This document shows positions 6,193 to 14,246 of a stretch of DNA of 25,560 nucleotides, one piece after another. Numbering within the stretch: position 1 is the first letter of the stretch; every line of letters starts with the position of its first letter. The translations under genes and the position numbers were made by a program. Below the pieces are notes generated by a model, which had not been told where the DNA came from, did no database searches, and was given only the letters and a program-made list of their open reading frames with translations. Origin of the DNA: TMP-24 sp964600685 (lineage in GTDB: Bacteria; Pseudomonadota; Alphaproteobacteria; Rhodobacterales; Rhodobacteraceae); NCBI GenBank assembly GCA_964600685.1, contig CAZRKU010000043.1, positions 1 through 25,560 on the forward strand, given 5' to 3'.

Positions 6193-8763
6193 ATGACCGA
6201 AGCCCAGCCCACCCCGACGCTCCTGAAGGACTATCTGCCCTTTCCCTTCACCATCGCGCAAGTCGACCTGACCTTTCGCCTGAAACCACAGGCGACACGG
6301 GTTCTGGCCGCCATCCGCCTTGCCCCCAATCCGGCGCGGCCGGGCCGGCACGACCTGTTCCTCCATGGCGAGAAACTGCGGCTGGTTTCGGCTTCGATCG
6401 ACGGGCGGGTTTTGCCCGCGTCCGCCCTGCGGATCACCGCCGAGGGCCTGACGGTCGCGGCACCCCATATTCCCGGCGGCCCGTTCCTTTGGGAGGCGGA
6501 GGTGGAGATCGACCCCGAAGGCAATACCGCGCTCGAAGGGCTGTACATGTCGGGCGGCATCTATTGCACCCAGTGCGAGGCGGAAGGTTTCCGCAAGATC
6601 ACCTATTACCCCGACCGCCCCGATGTGATGGCTCCCTTCCGGGTGCGCATCGAAAGCGACATGCCGGTGCTTTTGTCGAACGGCAATCCCGTGGCAGAGG
6701 GGGCGGGCTGGGCCGAATGGTCCGACCCCTGGCCGAAGCCCGCCTATCTTTTCGCGCTGGTCGCGGGCGATCTGGTGAACCTGCCCGACACATTCACCAC
6801 GCGATCAGGCCGCAAGGTCGGGCTGAACATCTGGGTCCGCAAGGGCGATCTGGACCGCTGCGCCTATGCGATGGGCGCGCTGAAACGGTCTATGAAGTGG
6901 GACGAGGATGTCTATGGTCGCGAATACGACTTAGACATTTTCAACATTGTCGCCGTTGATGACTTCAATATGGGCGCTATGGAGAACAAGGGCTTGAACA
7001 TTTTCAACTCCAAGCTTGTTCTGGCCAGCCCGGAAACCGCGGCCGACCTTGATTTCGAACGGATCGAAGGCGTGATCGCGCATGAATATTTCCACAACTG
7101 GACCGGCAACCGGATCACCTGCCGCGACTGGTTCCAGCTTTGCCTGAAAGAGGGGCTGACGGTCTTCCGCGACCAGCAGTTCACCTCCGACATGCGCTCG
7201 GCCCCGGTCAAGCGCATCGACGACGTTCTGACCCTCCGCGCCCGTCAGTTCCGCGAGGATATGGGGCCATTGTCGCACCCGGTGCGCCCCGACAGCTACA
7301 TCGAGATCAACAATTTCTACACCGCGACGATCTATGAAAAAGGTGCGGAAGTCATCGGGATGCTGAAGCACCTGATCGGGGAGGAGGACTATCGCCGCGC
7401 GCTCGACCTCTATTTCGACCGCCATGATGGTGAGGCCGCCACCGTCGAGGACTGGCTCAAGGTGTTCGAGGATACGACCGGGCGCGATCTGTCCCAGTTC
7501 AAGCGCTGGTATACCGACGCGGGCACGCCTCGCCTGTCGGTGTCGGAGACCTGGTCGGGCGGAACCTATACGCTGACCTTCCGGCAGGAGACCGCGCCCA
7601 CGCCGGGCCAGCCGGACAAACCCGCCCGCGTCATCCCGATTGCCGTGGGTCTTCTGAACCCCAATGGCCACGAGGTTGTGCCGACCCGGATCCTGGAGAT
7701 GATCGAGACCACCCAGAACTTCCGCTTCGAAGGTCTGGCGGCCCGTCCGATCCCGTCGATCTTGCGCGGTTTCTCAGCACCGGTCATCCTGGAACGCAAG
7801 GCCGATCAAGCCGAGCGCGCCTTCCTTCTGGCGCATGACACCGACCCGTTCAACAAATGGGAAGCCGGCCGGGCGCTGGCCCGCGACGTTCTGACCCGCA
7901 TGATCCTGTCCGGCGAGGCGCCATCGAGCCAGCTTCTTTCGGCGCTCGGCACAGTGCTTCAGGATGAAGGCCTTGACCCGGCTTTCCGGGCGCTCTGCCT
8001 GCGCCTGCCCTCGGCAGACGACCTCGCGCAGAGCCTGAAGGACGACGGACATATACCTGATCCGGATCGGATTCATGCCGAGACAAGGCGCCTTGCCGCC
8101 GCAGTCGCGCGGCATCTGGAAAAGCCGCTTGAAACCACCTTCGCGGTGCTCGCGGATGCCCGCCCCTTCTCGCCCGACGCCGCGGCCGCAGGGCGGCGGG
8201 CCTTGCGGCTGGCCTGCCTGTCCTATCTCAACCGGCTGGACGGCGGGGCGCGCGCCGCGACGCTGTTCGCCGATGCCACCAACATGACCGACATGCAGGG
8301 CGCACTGGCCTGCCTGATCGACGCCGGGCGCGGAAAGGCGGAACTGGCGGCCTTCTACGACAGGTTCCGCGCCAACCGGCTGGTGATCGACAAATGGTTC
8401 ACCACGCAGGTTCTGTATGCCGCCCCCGATCAGGCGGTCCCCGTGGCGCGGTGGCTGGCTGACCATCCGGACTTCGACTGGAAGAACCCCAACCGTTTCC
8501 GGTCCCTGATGGGCGGGCTGTCGGCCAATCACGCCGGTTTCCATCATGCCTCCGGCGGGGGTTACGATTTTTATGCCGACTGGCTGATCCGGCTCGACCC
8601 GGTGAATCCCCAGACGACTGCACGCATGTCAACGGCCTTCGAGACCTGGAGCCGCTATGACGAGGGCCGCCAGGCCAAGGCCCGCGCGGCACTGGAGCGG
8701 GTGCTGGCAACGCCGGGACTGTCGCGCGACTCAGCGGAAATGATCGGGCGGCTTCTGGGCTGA
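6193..8763 (+). CDS. pepN: Aminopeptidase N (M1 family)
   Basis: An 856-residue zinc metallopeptidase that removes N-terminal residues from peptides in the cytoplasm; the length fits bacterial PepN (about 870). The N-terminal beta-saddle is followed by the exopeptidase motif GAMEN at 261-265 and by the zinc site HEYFH at 297-301 with the third ligand E320 (in 'LKEGLTVF'). An Ig-like domain and a long helical C-terminal domain ending in 'MIGRLLG' follow, as in E. coli PepN. Tandem ATGs occur at 6190 and 6193. The GGAGG at 6183-6187 sits 2 bases from the first and 5 from the second, so 6193 is preferred. The frame is open far upstream (to 5764), but that is only the opposite strand of glcB. It looks intact, with all catalytic residues. 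Confidence 0.97.
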   Translation: MTEAQPTPTLLKDYLPFPFTIAQVDLTFRLKPQATRVLAAIRLAPNPARPGRHDLFLHGEKLRLVSASIDGRVLPASALRITAEGLTVAAPHIPGGPFLWEAEVEIDPEGNTALEGLYMSGGIYCTQCEAEGFRKITYYPDRPDVMAPFRVRIESDMPVLLSNGNPVAEGAGWAEWSDPWPKPAYLFALVAGDLVNLPDTFTTRSGRKVGLNIWVRKGDLDRCAYAMGALKRSMKWDEDVYGREYDLDIFNIVAVDDFNMGAMENKGLNIFNSKLVLASPETAADLDFERIEGVIAHEYFHNWTGNRITCRDWFQLCLKEGLTVFRDQQFTSDMRSAPVKRIDDVLTLRARQFREDMGPLSHPVRPDSYIEINNFYTATIYEKGAEVIGMLKHLIGEEDYRRALDLYFDRHDGEAATVEDWLKVFEDTTGRDLSQFKRWYTDAGTPRLSVSETWSGGTYTLTFRQETAPTPGQPDKPARVIPIAVGLLNPNGHEVVPTRILEMIETTQNFRFEGLAARPIPSILRGFSAPVILERKADQAERAFLLAHDTDPFNKWEAGRALARDVLTRMILSGEAPSSQLLSALGTVLQDEGLDPAFRALCLRLPSADDLAQSLKDDGHIPDPDRIHAETRRLAAAVARHLEKPLETTFAVLADARPFSPDAAAAGRRALRLACLSYLNRLDGGARAATLFADATNMTDMQGALACLIDAGRGKAELAAFYDRFRANRLVIDKWFTTQVLYAAPDQAVPVARWLADHPDFDWKNPNRFRSLMGGLSANHAGFHHASGGGYDFYADWLIRLDPVNPQTTARMSTAFETWSRYDEGRQAKARAALERVLATPGLSRDSAEMIGRLLG

Positions 8764-8921
8764 GGCGCCTTTGCCAACGATGCGCGTCGCCTGACAATAA
8801 CCGGCGGCGCGCAGCAGTGTTTCCCCCCATTCCGCAAATGACCGCCGTTCAGGCGTTCCGATAACCGTCTCTCCACTTTTGGATGTTAGGTGCAATCGGG
8901 GATGTTTCTGGAACTGTGCGG

Positions 8922-9368
8922 ATGACCAGCGAAATCTTTGAATACCGCAATCAGGCGCGCGGGCCGCGGAACTATATCACGCTTGGCCTGGTCCTCGCCG
9001 TTCTCTACGCGGCCTATCAGCAGGGCTGGGGCCTGATGGCGGTGTTTCTGTGCGGCCCCATCCTGGGTTTCGTCCTCGCGCGGCTGATCGAGAATGCGGC
9101 CGAAGGCTTTCGCATGACCGAAACGGCGCTGGACTATTACGCCCCCGGGGTGGAGGGCGCGGTGAACTGGCACTCATTGCGGGGCGTGACGATTGCGGGC
9201 GACGGCACGGGTGGTGCGATCTGCGACCTGCAACTGAGCGACGGCGAGATCATCCGCCTGCCCGCGACCGCGGCCTTTGCGCCCGAACGGCTGGCGCAGG
9301 AATTCCGCCTGCGCGGGGTACCCGTCTGGCGCGGCCCGTCGCCAGCAACGCGGATGGCCGCCGCCTGA
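8922..9368 (+). CDS. Small membrane protein, possible PH-like domain
   Basis: A 148-residue protein of unknown function. After a short polar head (MTSEIFEYRNQARGPRNY) come two hydrophobic segments at about residues 18-34 and 38-54, forming a membrane hairpin. The remaining ~90 residues are soluble and beta-rich ('ALDYYAPGVEGAVNWHSLRGVTIAGDG', 'CDLQLSDGEIIRLPATAAFAPE'). This layout, two helices followed by a small beta domain with a tryptophan-led strand, resembles bacterial PH-like membrane proteins, but that is inference from pattern only. An in-frame ATG at 8883 would add 13 residues; neither start has a clear ribosome site, and I prefer 8922 because the protein-like sequence begins there. 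It converges on the lipoprotein gene with 6 bases between stops. Confidence 0.7.
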   Translation: MTSEIFEYRNQARGPRNYITLGLVLAVLYAAYQQGWGLMAVFLCGPILGFVLARLIENAAEGFRMTETALDYYAPGVEGAVNWHSLRGVTIAGDGTGGAICDLQLSDGEIIRLPATAAFAPERLAQEFRLRGVPVWRGPSPATRMAAA

Positions 9369-9374
9369 CGATCC

Positions 9375-9974
9375 CTAGCGGCAATAGGGCTGGGCAGAGG
9401 TCCAGCCCGCCAACTCCGACAGCACCGCCTTCTTGCGCAACGGCAACCAGTCGCGCGCCGCGCCGAGCCAGCCGCGCTCCCCCCCGCCCACGACTGCGCC
9501 GTCGCGCTCGACGTACCGCGCCATGATCCGCACCGCACAGCTGAGATTGCGCTCGCCGTCGAGCAGCGCCTCGCCCGCCTCGCACCCGTTGGCGCGCGCG
9601 GTCGCATCGGAAATCTGCATCAGCCCCTTGTAGGTGCCCCCGCCCCCGCGCGCCAAAGGGTTCCACCGGCTTTCGAATTGCGCCGCCGAAGACAGGAACC
9701 CGACCCAGAAGGCCCGGCGCTGATCGGGGCCGGATTCGGCATAGGCGGGGCAGAAACTCTCCATATCTGCCGGAACCGAATTGATCAGAACCGCCCCCTC
9801 CGACTCAAGCGCGCGCAGGGTGGCCTCGGTCCAGGCGGATCCTTCGGGCAGGTGGTCCCAACGCGCTGCTGGGAGGAAACCGGGCGTCTGTATTTGCGGG
9901 CTGTCCCCCGCCGACCGGCAGCCGGTCAGTCCGAGAAGCACCAAAAAAGAGGCGCCGAATATTGTCGGTCTCAC
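9375..9974 (-). CDS. Lytic transglycosylase-like lipoprotein (SLT domain)
   Basis: A 199-residue lipoprotein. The N-terminus 'MRPTIFGASFLVLLGLTGC' is a signal peptide with lipobox LTGC, lipidated C19 following. The C-terminal half resembles the lysozyme-like SLT fold: 'FESRWNP' supplies the likely catalytic E101, followed by 'GLMQIS' (about 117-122) and a late 'RIMARYV'. Such enzymes cut peptidoglycan glycan strands to give 1,6-anhydro ends during wall turnover. The start is a GTG at 9974, chosen because GGGGGAG stands about 4 bases upstream and the signal peptide begins there; a TTG at 9992 is less likely. Several cysteines in the mature part (C75, and others near the C-terminus) could form disulfides in the periplasm. 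The exact subfamily is uncertain. Confidence 0.8.
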   Translation of the reverse strand: MRPTIFGASFLVLLGLTGCRSAGDSPQIQTPGFLPAARWDHLPEGSAWTEATLRALESEGAVLINSVPADMESFCPAYAESGPDQRRAFWVGFLSSAAQFESRWNPLARGGGGTYKGLMQISDATARANGCEAGEALLDGERNLSCAVRIMARYVERDGAVVGGGERGWLGAARDWLPLRKKAVLSELAGWTSAQPYCR

Positions 9975-10102
9975 ATTCTCCCCCTGTTCCAATGCCCCGC
10001 AAGAATGATGATCTGCGGGCTCAGCGCAAGCCCCGGCCCCGGTCAGCGGCGCATTTCTGCCGCTGCACCGCCACCGGATCGCACCCGGCCCCGACCCGCT
10101 GC

Positions 10103-10131
10103 TTGTCTGGCCCGCGCGGCTTCTTTACAAG
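10103..10131 (+). promoter_or_regulatory. Candidate sigma-70-type promoter of gatB
   Basis: TTGTCT at 10103-10108 and TACAAG at 10126-10131 are separated by exactly 17 bases, and each matches the housekeeping consensus at four of six positions. Transcription would start near 10138, about 20 bases before the gatB ATG. It was found by eye; no alternative of this quality was seen nearby. Confidence 0.4.
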
Positions 10132-10158
10132 CAGCCCGGACAAGGAAGGAACCGCCCA

Positions 10159-11670
10159 ATGCTCGACCTCAGCTTTGAAGCCCCGACGCCGAAAGTGATC
10201 CATGGCGCGCAAGCGGATTGGGAACTGGTGATCGGTCTTGAGGTTCACGCCCAGGTCGCGTCCAAAGCCAAGCTCTTTTCCGGTGCTTCGACCGAATTCG
10301 GGGCGGAACCCAATTCGAACGTCGCTTTCGTGGACGCGGCCATGCCCGGCATGCTGCCGGTCATCAACGAGTTTTGCGTGGCGCAAGCGGTGCGCACCGG
10401 GCTGGGGCTGAAGGCTCAGATCAACCTGACCTCGGCCTTTGATCGCAAGAACTATTTCTATCCCGACCTGCCACAGGGCTACCAGATCAGCCAGCTTTAC
10501 CATCCGATCGTCGGCGAAGGCGAAGTGATCGTCGACATGGCGCCCGGCGTCGCCCGCCGCGTCAGGATCGAACGCATCCATCTGGAACAGGACGCGGGCA
10601 AGTCGATCCATGACCTCGACCCCACCATGTCCTTCGTCGACCTGAACCGCACCGGCGTGGCGCTGATGGAAATCGTCTCGCGCCCCGATATCCGCGGGCC
10701 GGAGGAGGCGGCGGCCTATGTCGCGAAACTCCGCCAGATCATGCGCTACCTCGGCACCTGCGACGGCAACATGCAGAACGGCAACCTGCGCGCGGACGTC
10801 AACGTCTCGGTCTGCCGGCCGGGGGATTACGAGAAATATCAGGCGACGCAGGATTTCTCGCATCTGGGCACACGCTGCGAGATCAAGAACATGAACTCAC
10901 TCAGGTTCATCCAGGCGGCCATCGAATACGAGGCCCGCCGCCAGATCGCGATTGTCGAGGATGGCGGCAAGATCGTGCAGGAGACCCGGCTTTACGATCC
11001 CGACAAGGGCGAAACCCGGCCCATGCGCTCCAAGGAAGAGGCGCACGATTACCGTTACTTCCCCTGCCCCGATCTTCTGCCGCTGGCAATCGAACAGGCC
11101 TGGGTGGATGAGATCGCGCGCACCATGCCGGAACTGCCGGACGCCAAGAAGGCCCGCTTCATGGGTGACTTCGGCCTGACCGATTATGACGCGAACGTGC
11201 TGACCGCCGATCTGGAATCCGCCGCCTTTTTCGAAGAGGTCGCCAAGGGCCGCGACGGCAAGCAGGCGGCGAACTGGGTGATCAACGAACTTTTCGGCCG
11301 CCTGAACAAGGAAGGCAAGGCCATCGCTGAAACACCGGTCAACGCCGGGCAACTGGGTGGTGTTCTGGATCTGATCGGTTCGGGCGAAATCACCGGCAAG
11401 ATGGCCAAGGATCTGTTCGAAATCCTCTGGACCGAAGGCGGCGATCCGGCCGAAGTCGCGGCCGCGCGCGGCATGAAGCAGGTGACGGACACCGGCGCCA
11501 TCGAAAAGGCGCTGGATGACCTGATCGCGGCCAATCCCGAACAGGTCGAGAAGGCCAAGGTCAACGCGAAGCTTGCTGGCTGGTTCACGGGCCAGGTTCT
11601 GAAAGCCACGGGCGGCAAGGCCAACCCGGCGGTCGTCAATCAGATGGTGGCGGCCAAGCTCGAACTCTGA
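10159..11670 (+). CDS. gatB: Asp/Glu-tRNA(Asn/Gln) amidotransferase subunit B
   Basis: A 503-residue protein matching GatB in full. It is the subunit of GatCAB that holds mischarged Glu-tRNA(Gln) or Asp-tRNA(Asn) and carries out the ATP- and ammonia-dependent amidation in the cytoplasm. The start 'WELVIGLEVHAQV..KAKLFSGAS' is the family hallmark. 'QGYQISQLYHPI', 'RIERIHLEQDAGKSIHD', 'VDLNRTGVALMEIVSRPDIR' and 'LRADVNVSV' follow in the catalytic cradle domain, and the C-terminal helical and YqeY-like tail ends 'VNQMVAAKLEL'. The ribosome site AAGGAAGGA precedes ATG 10159. gatA and gatC are not adjacent. The gene stands alone between its own candidate promoter and a strong terminator. Confidence 0.97.
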   Translation: MLDLSFEAPTPKVIHGAQADWELVIGLEVHAQVASKAKLFSGASTEFGAEPNSNVAFVDAAMPGMLPVINEFCVAQAVRTGLGLKAQINLTSAFDRKNYFYPDLPQGYQISQLYHPIVGEGEVIVDMAPGVARRVRIERIHLEQDAGKSIHDLDPTMSFVDLNRTGVALMEIVSRPDIRGPEEAAAYVAKLRQIMRYLGTCDGNMQNGNLRADVNVSVCRPGDYEKYQATQDFSHLGTRCEIKNMNSLRFIQAAIEYEARRQIAIVEDGGKIVQETRLYDPDKGETRPMRSKEEAHDYRYFPCPDLLPLAIEQAWVDEIARTMPELPDAKKARFMGDFGLTDYDANVLTADLESAAFFEEVAKGRDGKQAANWVINELFGRLNKEGKAIAETPVNAGQLGGVLDLIGSGEITGKMAKDLFEILWTEGGDPAEVAAARGMKQVTDTGAIEKALDDLIAANPEQVEKAKVNAKLAGWFTGQVLKATGGKANPAVVNQMVAAKLEL

Positions 11671-11687
11671 ACGGAAGCCACCAAGTC

Positions 11688-11718
11688 AAAAGGGCGACCG
11701 CGACGGTCGCCCTTTTTT
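11688..11718. terminator. Intrinsic terminator after gatB, probably bidirectional
   Basis: The stem agggcgaccg (11691-11700) pairs perfectly with cggtcgccct (11704-11713) around a 3-base loop and is followed by a run of T on the plus strand. The complementary A run on the left supplies T residues on the minus strand, so it can also end transcription of the convergent secreted-protein gene stopping at 11736. Confidence 0.92.
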
Positions 11719-11735
11719 GCATGGCAGGCGGTCTC

Positions 11736-12419
11736 TCACGTCCGGCGGCGGCGTTTCAGTCCTGCCACGGCCATCAGGCCGCCCATCAGGCCCAGGCCGG
11801 CAGCAGGCAGGGGAACCGCGGCAATCTGGATATTGTCGAGGAACCCACCCACACGGTTGGCCCCGCCAGCGGCGGCAAAGTTGAGCAGATAGCTGCCGGC
11901 GGTCGACACGTTGAACAGCATCTGGATCTGCGTCCACGCCCCCACAGTCGCACCGCTGGTCAGGCCGGTCACCGTCCCTGACCCCAGCGCGCCAAGGCTG
12001 TAGTTGATCCGGTTCGTATTCACGCTGGTGCTTTCGGGGCTGTACCAGAACGACAGGATGTAGCTGCCGGCGGCAAGTGCGACCGATTGCTGGATGTTCG
12101 AGTTGCGCCCGCCGTCAAGCGAGACAAAATAGTTCCCGTCCTGCGCATTCAAGGCGGAACTGAGGCTGGAATGAACTTCAATCCGGTTGCCCGCCGTCGT
12201 CGTCCAGCCCTGAAGCCCGGAGTAAACATTGGTGCCGGGACCGGTCGTCAGCAACTGACCAAATGTCAGGCCGTTCAGAAAACCGGTCGCGCGGCCGGTG
12301 GTGCCTTGTTCGAAGCTGCTGTTCAGGATCGGAACGGTCGCGGCCTGCACGGCAGCCGGAACCATCACCATCATGGTAAAGCCGGCTGTCCTGATCGCGT
12401 TTGTCAGACGAGTGCGCAT
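11736..12419 (-). CDS. Secreted protein with VPLPA-CTERM sorting tail (paralog 1)
   Basis: A 227-residue exported protein. A basic, hydrophobic N-terminus (MRTRLTNAIRTAGFTMMVMVPAAVQA in outline) forms a signal peptide ending near 'VQA-AT'. The body is a beta-rich module: 'NSSFEQGTTGR', 'SGLQGWTTTAGNRIEVHSS', 'GNYFVSLDGG', 'QSVALAAGSYILSFWYSPES'. This resembles DUF642-like galactose-binding-fold proteins. The C-terminus is a textbook CTERM tripartite tail: the motif VPLPA, a hydrophobic helix (GLGLMGGLMAVAGL) and a basic cluster KRRRRT. Such tails are read by exosortase-type membrane enzymes, which are not in this window. Start 12419 has TGGAG about 6 bases upstream; a GTG at 12437 is a weaker option. 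It lies downstream of, and is paralogous to, the next gene. Confidence 0.85.
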   Translation of the reverse strand: MRTRLTNAIRTAGFTMMVMVPAAVQAATVPILNSSFEQGTTGRATGFLNGLTFGQLLTTGPGTNVYSGLQGWTTTAGNRIEVHSSLSSALNAQDGNYFVSLDGGRNSNIQQSVALAAGSYILSFWYSPESTSVNTNRINYSLGALGSGTVTGLTSGATVGAWTQIQMLFNVSTAGSYLLNFAAAGGANRVGGFLDNIQIAAVPLPAAGLGLMGGLMAVAGLKRRRRT

Positions 12420-12527
12420 GATCGCTCCATAAGTCACAAAAGGGTCGAGGGGCCGACGTGCCCTTCCGACGAAGTTTACATCTTGTTAATATTGATTAAT
12501 TACGGCAGCGGTTTGTCGCGGCGGACA

Positions 12528-12544
12528 GGATTTGCGGCAAATCC
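12528..12544. repeat. 17-base inverted repeat between the CTERM paralogs
   Basis: The sequence ggatttgcggcaaatcc is a perfect 8-base inverted repeat around one base. It lies 18 bases beyond the stop of paralog 2 and about 110 bases before the start of paralog 1, next to an AT-rich patch (12483-12503). The one-base centre makes it a poor RNA hairpin and a better fit to a dimeric-regulator operator. No T run follows, so I do not call it a terminator. Confidence 0.5.
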
Positions 12545-12562
12545 GTGATTTCGCGCGCAATC

Positions 12563-13261
12563 TCAGGCGGCGCGGTTTCGACGGCGCAGACAGCCCAACA
12601 ACCCCAACCCGCCCAGAAGCACGAACCCGGCTGCCGGCACGGGAACGGTGGTGACGATGCCGATATCGTCGATCAGACCCCCCACCCCATCCGCCGCACC
12701 CGTGGCGGCGAAGCTGAGGTTCATGGTGGTCGAGCTCGGCAGGCTGAAACGCGTCGTGATCTCTGTCCAGATGCCGACACGCGCCCCGGCGGTGCCGACG
12801 GTCACCAACCCGTTGACCACATTGCCGAGATTGTAGGTGATGGTATTGGTCGCGGACCAGGTGCTTTCGGGGCTGTACCAGAACGACAGGATGTAGGTGC
12901 CTGCGGCCATCGACACCGCCTGGGTGATGGTCGAATTGCGACCCGTCCCGGCATCGAGCGAGATCAGGTAATCGCCGGAATAGGCATCAAGGCGCAAGCT
13001 CGCGTCGGAATGGATTTCCACCCTGTTGCCGCCGCCGCCACTGATGGTCCAGCCCTGCAAGCCGTTATACGTGTCCCAACCCGGCAAGAAGGTGTTGAGT
13101 TGGGAAAACCGCGTGCCGAAGGTATAGCCATTTGGCCGGCCGGTCGTGCCGTTTTCAAAGCTGGCATTGGCAAGGGTGACTGTCGCCGCGCCCACCGGCG
13201 CGGCCAGCCCCAGTCCGGCGCAAACAAGCGCTCCTGCCAGGATGTTCTTCACAATCGCCAT
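12563..13261 (-). CDS. Secreted protein with VPLPA-type CTERM tail (paralog 2)
   Basis: A 232-residue exported protein built like its downstream neighbour: a signal peptide (MAIVKNILAGALVCAGLGLA, cleavage near 'VGA-AT'), then 'NASFENGTTGRPNGYTFG', 'NGLQGWTISGGGGNRVEIHS', 'GDYLISLDAGTGRNSTITQAVSMAAGTYILSFWYSPEST', and a C-terminal CTERM tail. Here the motif reads VPVPA, followed by a hydrophobic helix (GFVLLGGLGLLGCL) and basic RRRNRAA. Alignment by eye with paralog 1 is continuous apart from short gaps, so the two are tandem duplicates. At DNA level one 37-base block is identical (12860-12896 here, 12027-12063 in paralog 1). A GTG at 13282 would add seven residues. The function is unknown; the family context is surface or exopolysaccharide-associated proteins. 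Confidence 0.85.
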   Translation of the reverse strand: MAIVKNILAGALVCAGLGLAAPVGAATVTLANASFENGTTGRPNGYTFGTRFSQLNTFLPGWDTYNGLQGWTISGGGGNRVEIHSDASLRLDAYSGDYLISLDAGTGRNSTITQAVSMAAGTYILSFWYSPESTWSATNTITYNLGNVVNGLVTVGTAGARVGIWTEITTRFSLPSSTTMNLSFAATGAADGVGGLIDDIGIVTTVPVPAAGFVLLGGLGLLGCLRRRNRAA

Positions 13262-13335
13262 TTTGCAGGTCCGTATCCGCACACTCGACCGCCCGGTCGT
13301 CCGGAGGGGCGATGGGCATTTCCCGAAGCTCTAGC

Positions 13336-13361
13336 CCGCCACTGTGGCAAAGCTGTGGCGG
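13336..13361. repeat. Inverted repeat in the divergent intergenic region
   Basis: ccgccac at 13336-13342 and gtggcgg at 13355-13361 are perfect 7-base inverted arms with 12 bases between. It lies about 75 bases upstream of the minus-strand CTERM paralog 2 and 170 bases upstream of the DUF4177 gene. It could be an operator or an RNA stem in either leader; nothing more specific can be said. Confidence 0.3.
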
Positions 13362-13532
13362 ACCAGCCGGATCAGCGCGAAACCCGATGCCGGACGGCAA
13401 GTTGCCACTGCGACAGGCCGGCAGACAACCGCCGACACGCGCTTCGCCCCGTTGATGGACAGGTCCCGCGATCAGTGGCGCCGCCGGAAAGGTTCCGCTA
13501 AGATGCGGCCGCTCCATCAGGCTGAGGGTTGT

Positions 13533-13970
13533 ATGACGCGTTACGAATACAGGATCGTTCCCGCACCGGTTCAGGGTGAAAAGTCGCGCGGCGTGAGGAC
13601 GGTCGAGGACCGTTTTGCGCTCGCGCTGGCAAATACCGTCAATGACCTGGCGCGGCAGGGCTGGGAATATGTCCGCTGCGACACGCTGCCGACCGAAGAA
13701 CGCACCGGGCTGACCAAAAGGCGCACCGTCTACGTCAATCTTCTCGTCTTCCGGCGTGAAGTCGAAGCCGCCGACGGCAGCGGGGCACAGGCGCCCTTGG
13801 TCGCGGACAAACCCGCGGGCGGTCTTAGGGGCCTGACCCGCCGGTTCACCTCGCCCCCGGTCACGGCTGCCGACAGACCGGGTACCGCGGCACCGAAAAT
13901 CGCCGCACCGGTCGAAGGCATGGCCCCGAAACTCGGCCCGGCGACCGGCCCGTCGGGCGAAGATGGCTGA
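13533..13970 (+). CDS. DUF4177 domain protein
   Basis: A 145-residue protein. Residues 1-75 match the DUF4177 pattern: 'MTRYEYRIVPAP' at the start, 'ALANTVNDLARQGWEYVRCDTLP' in the middle and a final strand 'RRTVYVNLLVFRRE'. The rest is a low-complexity Ala/Pro-rich tail that is probably disordered. DUF4177 proteins are small alpha-beta proteins of unknown biochemical role. The ATG at 13533 is preceded by GAGGG about 5 bases upstream; the frame is open further left to 13344, but those residues look unrelated. It converges on bolA with 6 bases between stops. Confidence 0.85.
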   Translation: MTRYEYRIVPAPVQGEKSRGVRTVEDRFALALANTVNDLARQGWEYVRCDTLPTEERTGLTKRRTVYVNLLVFRREVEAADGSGAQAPLVADKPAGGLRGLTRRFTSPPVTAADRPGTAAPKIAAPVEGMAPKLGPATGPSGEDG

Positions 13971-13976
13971 GCGGGC

Positions 13977-14246
13977 TCAGGATTTTCCGCCGGCGCCCAC
14001 GTCAAGCCCCAGAGCGTGGATGCGATGAACCAGCGTGGACCCGAGCGCCTGGTGAACGGCGCGATGCGCCGCAATCCGGTTCAGACCGTCAAAGGCCCGC
14101 GCCCGGATCCTTACGTGAAAATGGGTCTCGCCGCCTTCGCGCCAGCCTGCGTGGCCACGATGTTTCTCGCTTTCGTCCGTGACTTGCAGCTCCTCCGGGG
14201 AAAACGCCGCGCGCAACCGAGTCTCTATTTCGTCCGCCAGCCGCAT
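13977..14246 (-). CDS. bolA: BolA-family protein
   Basis: An 89-residue BolA-like protein. The start 'MRLADEIETRLRAAFSPEELQVTDES' and the motif 'HRGHAGWREGGETHFHVRI' followed by 'HRAVHQALGSTLVHRIHALGL' are the family core. BolA proteins work with monothiol glutaredoxins in iron-sulfur and iron signalling and affect morphology in some bacteria. The conserved HRGH near residue 29 includes the histidine used in cluster binding with glutaredoxin. It is divergent from the J-domain gene with 84 bases between the starts. From memory, a bolA / J-domain / cobS / cobT neighbourhood recurs in alphaproteobacteria, which supports the assignment. Confidence 0.93.
   Translation of the reverse strand: MRLADEIETRLRAAFSPEELQVTDESEKHRGHAGWREGGETHFHVRIRARAFDGLNRIAAHRAVHQALGSTLVHRIHALGLDVGAGGKS

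Noticed and set aside
13321..13440. Possible cobalamin riboswitch (two 'gccactg' strings) near the B12 gene region
   Set aside because: The rest of the conserved core (the GGTG and CCCGCAACTG elements and the B12 box) is missing, and the site is 2 kb from cobS with other genes between.
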